Below are positions 1 through 8,100 of a stretch of DNA of 11,141 nucleotides, piece by piece (position 1 is the first letter of the stretch; each line of letters starts with the position of its first letter). The stretch spans positions 1 through 11,141 of the forward strand of contig RFFY01000022.1 in the NCBI GenBank assembly GCA_003697065.1. Reading direction: 5' to 3'. Both the position numbers and the translations under genes were made by a program. The stretch is from Actinomyces sp. (GTDB lineage Bacteria > Actinomycetota > Acidimicrobiia > Acidimicrobiales > Aldehydirespiratoraceae). A model generated the notes under the pieces. The model did no database searches and had not been told where the DNA came from. It saw nothing but the letters and a program-made list of their open reading frames with translations.

Positions 1-2141
1 CCGCCCTGCACGTCGAGGGCGAGGTCGCCCGTGGTGGCGACCGAGCCGAGGGCGATGCCGCCCGCGGTGTCGGCCAGCCAGATGCCGCCCGTGCCCGCGT
101 TGCCGTCGAAGTTTGCGGCGTCGACTTCGAGCGTCGCCGTCGAGCTGCCCAGGCTGCTCGCGGCGCCGCCGGCGGTGAGCACGACCTGCTGGCCGACCAC
201 GTCGGCCGGCGCGTCGGCTCCGGCTTCGAGGATGCGCCCCGCGACGGTCTGGAGGTCCACGGTGCCGGCGGAGGTGCTCCCGCTGGAAGCGTAGTTCACG
301 AACAAGTCGCCGCTGGTGTCGAGGAGGTGGATGTCACCTCCCTCGCTGGTGGCGTTGAGGGTGGTGACGTCGACTTCGAGGCGTGCGCCGGCTCCCGCGC
401 CCAGGGCGCCCGCGCCGGTGACGCTGAGGTTGAGGTTCTCGGCGAGGAGGTCCGGGGCGCCGTCGACGGCGGCGCTGGTGATGCTCCCGCCCGAGGCGCG
501 GAGGGTGAGGGTGTTGCCGGGCGCGCCGAGGGTGGAGGCGCTGCCCACGGCGATGCCGCCGGCGAGGTCATGGAGGGTGGCGTTCCCGCCCTGGGTGGTG
601 AGGTCGAGGGTCACGGCGTCGATTTCGATGGCGTCGCCAATGGTGCCGATGGTGCTCCCGGCGCCGGTGACTCGGAGGTCGAGGGCGTGGGTCACCAGGT
701 CGGCGTCGGCGTCGGAGGGGCTGGCCTCGGTGATGCTGCCGTTCTGGGCGACGAGCGTGATGGAAGCTCCCGGCGCCTGCGTGGTGTCCAGCCGCGCCAC
801 GGCGACGCCGCCGGCGGTGTCGGTGAGCCAGATCCCGCCGCCTTGGGTGGAGGCGGAGAGGGTCTGGACGTCGATTTCGATGGGATCGGCGGCGGTGCCG
901 ATGGTGCTCGCGCCGCCGAGGACCTGCAGGTCGAGGGTGCCGACGACGATGTCGGGGGTCGGGTCGCTGGGCGCTGCCTCCCGAATGCTCCCGTTCACCA
1001 CCAGGCGCAGAGTGCCCCCGGGGTTGTTGATGGAGTCGACGAACAGGTCGCCGGCGATGGGCGTGGTGCTCAGGAAGACGCCCCCGCCGTCGGTCTGGAT
1101 GTTGCCGAGGACGTTGGCGGAGACTTCGAGGAATTCGGTGGGCTCGCCGATGGTGCTCGTCGGGCCGGTGACGCGCAGGTTGACGACGTCGCCCACGATG
1201 TCCGCGTCCGGGTCGGCGGGCCGCGCCTCGATGATGCTCCCGTTGGTGGCGAACAGGTCCACGGTGCCCGCGAGCCCTCCGCTGGTGACGAGGCCCGTGG
1301 CCACGCCGCCGGCGAGGTCGTTCGCGTAGATGTCTCCGCCGTTCGTGGTGGCGTCGAGGACCACGGCGTCGAGCTCGAGGCGCGCTCCGGCCGTGCCGAT
1401 GCTCGCTCCGGCCGAGGTGGTCTCGAGGACGACGTGCTCGGAGACGAGGTCGGCGGTGCCGTCGACGGCGGCGCTGGTGATGGATCCGGCGGAGCGCAGA
1501 TCGAGGAGGCTGCCGGCCGCTTGGGTGGTGGAGAGGAGGCCCGCCTGCACGCCGCCCGCGGTGTCCTCGAGGTAGGCCGCGCCGCCCGCCGTGGCGACGT
1601 TCAGCACACCGGCGTCGACCTGGAGGCGGTCCGGCGTGCTCGTGCCGGCGCCGATGGCGGACCCGGCGCCGGTGACGGAGAGGGTCACGGTCTGGCCAAC
1701 CACGTCGGCGGCCGCGTCGCCGGCGGCGTCGGTCAACGAGCCGCCGCGGACGAGGAGGTCCACGAGGCCGGCGCCGGTGCCGCCGGTGGTGACGAGGCCC
1801 ACGCCGAGGCCGCCGGAGACGTCCTCGAGGTAGGCGTCGCCGCCCGAGGTGGTGGCGTCGAGGACGCTGGCGTCGACCTGCACGCGGCCGGCGGCGGTGG
1901 CGGCGGTGCCGATGCTTCCCGCGCCGGCGGCGGTCAGGCGGACGGTCTCGGCGACGAGGTCGGCGGCCGCGTCGCCGAGGGCGTCGGTGATGGAGCCGTT
2001 CGTGGCGTCGAGGACGACCTCGCTGCCCGCGGCGCCGCCGGTGGTGAGGAGGCCGAGGGGGGCGCCGCCGGCGGTGTCGGTGAGGTAGATGCTGCCGCCG
2101 GCGGTGGTGGCGTCGAGTTGGGCGGTGGCGTCGACTTCGAG
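1..2141 (-). repeat. Regular tandem array of 82-86-residue repeats in TpsA (eight full units plus one cut by the edge)
   Basis: Units begin at a five-residue core (LEVDA or close variants) at bases 2127-2141, 1869-1883, 1611-1625, 1365-1379, 1116-1130, 867-881, 615-629, 366-380 and 117-131. Spacings are 258, 258, 246, 249, 249, 252, 249 and 249 bases, i.e. 82-86 residues. Each unit then carries an LxATT step, GGxIYLxDTAGG, a VxLxxxxGSITEA stretch, an Asp-rich turn of the form GDAAADLV, and a closing VTGAGSxIGT strand before the next core. Units are only moderately alike, so the array is old. No Lys codon was found in bases 1-2141. The array probably forms a stiff beta-helical shaft and continues beyond the left edge. 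Confidence 0.88.
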
Positions 2142-5100
2142 GCGGTTGGCGGCGTCGGTCCCGATGGTCGAGGTCGCCCCGCCGACGGTGAGGGAGACGT
2201 TGGCGCCCACCACGTCGGCCGCGGCGCCGGGGGCGGTTTCGGTGATGCTGCCGCCGCTGGCGGTGAGCGCCACGGCCTGGCCGGGCGCGCTGACGAAGCC
2301 GTCGCGGATGGCGAGGGCGCCGCTGGTGGTGAGCTCGATGCCGCCGGCGGTGGCGCTGAGGGCCGAGACGCCGCCCACGGTCTCGAGGGTCAGGTTCCCG
2401 GTGTTCTGGACGAAGACGCCCCCCGTGCCGCCGGTGGCGGCGAGGGAGCCGAGGGTGGTCTCCAGGGGGTCGGCGGAGGTGCCTACGCCTGCGGTGGCGG
2501 CGGCGCCGAGTCGGGCCGCCGTGATGTTCGGGCTGGCGCCGTTGGCGTCGAGGATGGACGTGGTGGCGAGGCCGGTGGCCGAGAGGGTCACGGTCTGCCC
2601 TGCGGCAGCGAGGGAGCCACCGAGGCGAATGCCGTCGACGGGCGAGCTGGCCGTGGAGACCACGGTGGCGTCCACGGCGCCCGTGCTGGTGAGGGTGCCG
2701 GTGAGCTCGAAGCCGGCGCCCGCGATGGAGGCGCCGGCGCCGGTGGCGGTGCCGCCGAGGCGCACGACGCCCGAAGTGCCGTCGGCGCTGCCGTCGCCCG
2801 GGCGGTCGGCGGTGATGGTGAGGGGCCCGGCGGCGCTGAGGGTGGAACCGGACTCGGTCACCACGTCGTCGCCCGAGGAGAGGGCGACGGCGCCGCCGCT
2901 GGACTGAACGCTGGAGCCGGCCTTGAGGCGGAGCTCGTGGGCTGCGCCCGAGTCGTTGTTCGAGGCCAGGGCGACCGCGCCGGCCGAGGCGACGGCGCCG
3001 GCGACGGTCAGGTCGCCGGAGGCCGTGGCGAGGTCGAGGGCCACGTTGCCGCCGTTGGTGGTGGCGCTCTGCACGGTCAGTCCGCCGGCGGTGTCGAGGA
3101 GGTTCAGGAGGCCGCCGGGGGCGCCGGCGGCGCCGGTGCTGGCGGTGAGGGCGCCGGCGTCGACTTCGAGGGCCGTTCCCGCGCTGCCCAGGGTGGCGCC
3201 GGCCTGGCTGGCGGTGAGGGTCAGGGTGCCTGCGGTGGCGTTGGCGCCGCCGGCGGCGCCGACGATGTTCCCGGCGCTGGTGGCGATGCTCGCGGTGCCG
3301 CTGGCGCCGGCGGAGACGGCGCCCACCGAGAGGGTCACCGTGCCGGCGGCGTCGAGGTCCACGGTGCCCCCGTCGGCGGTGGCAATGGCCTCGCTCACGG
3401 TGAGGGCGCCGCTGGTGTCGAGGTCTACGGTCGCGGCGGCGGCCGTGCTGATGCCGGTGAGGCCCGAGACGCCGCCCACGGTGAGGCTGGCGGCGGTGTT
3501 CGAGAGGTAGATGCCGCCGCTGGCGCTGGCGCGGGCCTCGAGGTTGCTGACCGCGGTTTCGAGGGGGTCGCCTGCGGTGCCCACTCCCGTGCCGCTGTCC
3601 AGGGCCAAGCCGTTGGCGGAGACGTCGTCGCCCGCGGCGTGGGCGTCGACGATGGCTCCGGCAGCGGTCAGGGACACGGTCTGGGCGCCCGCCGAGGCGT
3701 CGATGGCCTCGGCGAGGGTCAGGTCGCCGGCGGTGGTCGCAAGGCCGACGCCGCCGCCGCTGGTGGAAATGCCGGCGAGTCCGTCCACGGTGTCCACGCG
3801 GAGGGCCTTGCTGTTCTGGAGGAACACGCCGCCCCCGGCGCTGGCCGCGAAGCGGTCCACACTGCTCTGCAGCGGCGTCGCGCCGGTGCCGACGGCGTCG
3901 TTGGCGCGAATCACGAGTTCGGCGGCGCTGAGGCTACCGCCGGCGCCCTGGAGGACGTCGGCGCCGGCGGTGGCGCTGTTGTCGAAGCGGATGCGGCGCT
4001 GGGCGCTGACGGCGCCGGCGACGGTGATGGTCCCCGTCGCGGAGACGTCCACGTCGGCGGTGGCGTCGGTCTTGCTCGCGCTCACGTTGCCCAGGGTGAC
4101 GGAGCCCGTGGACTCGAGGTAGACGCTGCTCTCGCCGGCGGCGATGGTCGTGGTGCCGGTGGTCTGGACGCCGAAGGGCTGGGTCGCGGTGCCGACCACG
4201 TTGGCGGCCTGCTCGGCGGCGATGGCCTGGTCGCGGACCACGGCGAGGCTGTCGCGAACGAGGTTCGACTGGGTGACGTCGGCCTGGGCCACGGTCACCG
4301 CCTCCTGCATGGCGGTGTTGTTCGTCTGGGCGAGGACCAGGTCCTGCTTGGCGGCGAACTCCTGGGCCTGGGCGCTGAGGAGCGCGGACTGGGCGTCCTG
4401 CAGGTCGTTCTGCGCGGCGTCGAGGGACTTGCTCAAGGCGAGGGCGACCGCGTCGGCCGCGAGGGCCGCGCTCTGCGCGACGAAGGCGGCGGTGGCGGCG
4501 CCCCCGTCGCCGGTAAAGGGGATGGCCTGGGCGGGCGCGGCGATGCCCTCCGCAATTTGAGCGGCGATGCCCAGGGCGAGGCTGGTCGCCTCAGCGACCG
4601 TGAGCGCGGTGGAGAGGCTGTTCACGGTGGACTGCTTGGCGCTCACGTCGGCCTGGGCGGCGGCCACCGAGGCGGTCGCGCTGTTGAGGGTCGCCTGGGC
4701 AACGGGAATGGCGGCCGCGGTGATGGCCTGGGCGGCGGTGAAGGCGTCGAGGGTGGTCTGCTGGGCGGCCGCCTGGGCCACGGCCGCGCTGGCGTCGGCG
4801 ATGGCCTGGGTGGTGTTGAGGAGGGCGTCGGCCGCGGAGGGGGTGGTGCCGCTGAGGGTCAGGTTGCGGGCGATGACGTTGTTCGCGACGCCGTTGCCGT
4901 CGAGGATGATGCCCGAGCGCGAGGTGATGGAGACGTCGCCGGGAGCGCCCGACGAGCCCTGGGCGTCGAGGAGGCCCACGGTGACGTGGCCGTCGGCGAG
5001 GACGCTGATGGTCCCGCCCTCGGTGCGCAGGTTGCCGATGACGGCAACGGCTCCGCTGCCGACGGTCAGGCCGGCCTCGACGGTGATGGTCCCGCTCCCG

Positions 5101-8100
5101 GTGACGGCGAGGGTGTCGCTCTGGTTGAGGAACACGATGTTCCCCGCTTGGGTGCGGAGGGTGAGCGACTTCCCGCCGCTCACGGTGGTGACGACGCCGC
5201 CGAGGTCGTCCACGGTGATGGACTTCCCTTGGATGGTGCCGCCGCCTTGGATGGTCGCGGCGTCGAGGCGCAGGTCGCTGAGGTTGACCACGAAGGCGCC
5301 GTTGCTGCCGCCGTTGAGGGAGACGGTGTCGACGGTGGTCTCGATGGGGTTTCCGGACGTGCCGATGCCGCCCAGGGCCGTGGCGGTGAAGTTGCTGGCG
5401 TCGACGTTGAGGGTGCCCGTGGGGGGATCGTTGCCGTCGGTGATGGTCGCGGTGGCGCCGGTGGCGTCGAGGACCACGGCGTCGCCCTTGGCGGTGGCGG
5501 TGTGGAGAACGATGTTCCCCGCGTTGCTGACCTTGACGTCGGCGCCCGCCGGGCCGACGGCCGTGGCGGCGGTGAGGGTCAGGGTGCCGGCGCCGGCGTT
5601 GGCGACGAAGACGCCGCCCGCGCTGGCGGTGGCCGTGAGGTCCGAGACGGAGGACTCGAGGCGGTCGGCGTCGGCGCCGAGGGCGGCGCCGCCGAGGACC
5701 GCGGTGGTCGCGGTGACGTTGGTCGCGGCGCCGTTGTTGTCGGTGACTTGGCCGGTGGCGCTGAGGGTGACGGTCTGCCCGCTCGCGCTGAGGGAGCCCA
5801 GGGCCACGTTGCCGGTGTTGTTCAGGGTGAGGGCGGCGCCGGTGGCCGTGGCCGAGGCGAGGGTGAGGTCGCCGGTGTTGTCGAGGAACAGACCGCCGCC
5901 GCTGGCGGTGGCGGTGAGGGCGCCGAGCTGGGTCTTGAGGGGGGCAGCCGAGGCGCCGATGTTCTGACCGGCGCTGAGGGTGGCTGCGGCGGCAACGATG
6001 GCGGTGTTGGCGGGGGTGTTGGCCGTGACGGCGCCGGCCGCGGCGCTGAGGGTGACCTGGTCGGGCGCCGAGACGCTTTCGACGGCGAGGTTCCCCGCGA
6101 GGGCGGCCACCGAGACGTCGTTCCCCGCGCCGGTGGCGGTGGCCGTGAGGACGAGGCCGTTCGCCTCGTCGACGAAGACGCCGCCGCTCTGCGCGGTGGC
6201 CGTGAGGGTGGCGACGCTCGTGTCGAGGGTGTTGCCGGCTGCGCCCACGGCGGTCGACGCGGTGAGGGTGGCGCTGTCGGCGACGATGTCGGAGGCGGCG
6301 TCGTTGGCGTCGTCGGCGATGACGCCGCCGCCGGCGGTGAGGGAGACGGCGTTGCCCGCCGCCGTGCCGACGTTCACCGTCCCGACGGCGAGGCCGCCGC
6401 CGGTGTTCTGGAAGCTCAGTCCCGTGAGGCCGCCGGCGTTGAGGAGGTCCGTGGACGCGGTGAAACCGGTGCTCCCGCCGGTGTAGGTCACCGAGACGTC
6501 GCCGTCGTTGGTGGTGGCGTCGAGGGTCGCGAGCGTGCCCGTGTTGGCGATGTAGGTCCCCACGCCGGCGTCGGTGATCCGGGTCTTGAGGGAGGTCGCG
6601 AGCGCCGTCTCGAGGGGGTCGGCGGCGGAAAAGAGGCCGCTCTTGGCGCTGAGGTCGAGGGCGTCGGCGGTGACGTTGACGGCGCCCCCGTTGGCGTCGG
6701 TGATGCTGCCCTGGTCCGCGGCGAGGACGACCGACTGCCCCGCGGCGTTGACCGTGCCGACGGACAGGCTGCCGGCGTCGAGGGTGACCTTCACCGGGCC
6801 GGCGGCCGCGATGCTCGTGAGGTCGAGGGCGTTGGTCTCTTGGAGGGCCACGCCGCCGCCGGTCGACGAGGCCGTGGCCGTCATGACCTGGATTTGAAGG
6901 GGAGCGTTGGGGTCGGCGATGGCCCCGCTGGCGGTGAGGGTCAAGGTGCGGGCGGTGAGGTTCAGGGCCGCGCCGTTGCCGTCGGAGATCTGTCCGGCGC
7001 TGGCGGTCACCGCGAGCACGTCGGGGGCCTGCACGGTTTGCAGGCTGATGTCGCTCGTCGTCGAGGTGAGGACGACGTCGTGGGTGCCGGCGACGCCGCC
7101 CACGAGGATGTTCCCCGCCGCGTCCGGACCGGGCGTGTTGCCTCCCTCGCGGGCGACGACCGAGTTGACGAGCATGCCGTCCGCTTCGGCGATGTAGATC
7201 CCGCCGTCCTGGGTGGAGGCGGTGAGGGTGCCGATGGTGGTGCGAATGGGCAAGGCGGCGGTGCCGATGGCGCCCGGCACGATGGCGGCGGGGTCGGAGG
7301 CCTGCAGGACGAAGTTGACCGGCCCCGAGGTGATGTTGCTCGGGCCGACCCCGGCGGCGGCGTCGGTGATGTTGCCGTCGGTGACGGTGAGGAGGACGGT
7401 GCCGGTGCCGGCGTTGAGGGTTCCGAGGGGAAGGTCGCCGGTGGTGGCGAGGCTCACGTGCCCGTTGTTCGTGGTGGCGTCGACGCGGGCGGTGGGGGAG
7501 ACGGAGAGGGCGGGTCCGGTGGCGCCGATGCCGGCGTTGGCCGCCGTTGCGGAGAGGGTGAGGGTCGCGCCGCCAATGCCCGAGCCGCCGGAGACTTGCG
7601 TGATCTCCCCCACCGAAGAGACGGTGACGTTGCCCGTGGTGGTGATGGTGTTCACGGCGACCGTGCCCGGCTGGAAGGGCGCGACGGCGCCGGGGTCGAT
7701 GGTGAGGGTGACGTCGCCGGCGCCGGCGGCGATGGTGGTCCCGGCGGCCATGACGATGCTCCCGGCGCCGGCGTCGCGGTTGGCGGACTGGGCGGCGGGG
7801 TCGTTGGCCGTGATGCTCACCGCGCCGTCGTTGGTGGTGATGTTCGCGTTGACGAGGACCGAGCGCCCGGCCTGCACGGTGAGGGTCGCGTTGGCGGTGG
7901 TGAGGCTGATGGGGTCGGTGATGGTGACGTCGGTGTTCGCCTGAAGGATGATGTTCGCCCCGGTGTCGAGGCTGGCCGGGGTGAGGGTGGTGGTTCCGGT
8001 GGGGTTGTCGGCGAAGGTGTTGTTCATTCCGTCGTAGGAGGCGCCGCCCGCGCTGGCGACAACCAGGAACTTGGGGTCGATGAGGAAGGTGCCCAGGGCG

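Noticed and set aside
1..2141. Regular spacing of similar DNA blocks as a CRISPR or other noncoding repeat.
   Set aside because: The period is about 250 bases, blocks are diverged at the DNA level, and similarity is at protein level in one open frame, so these are protein repeats.
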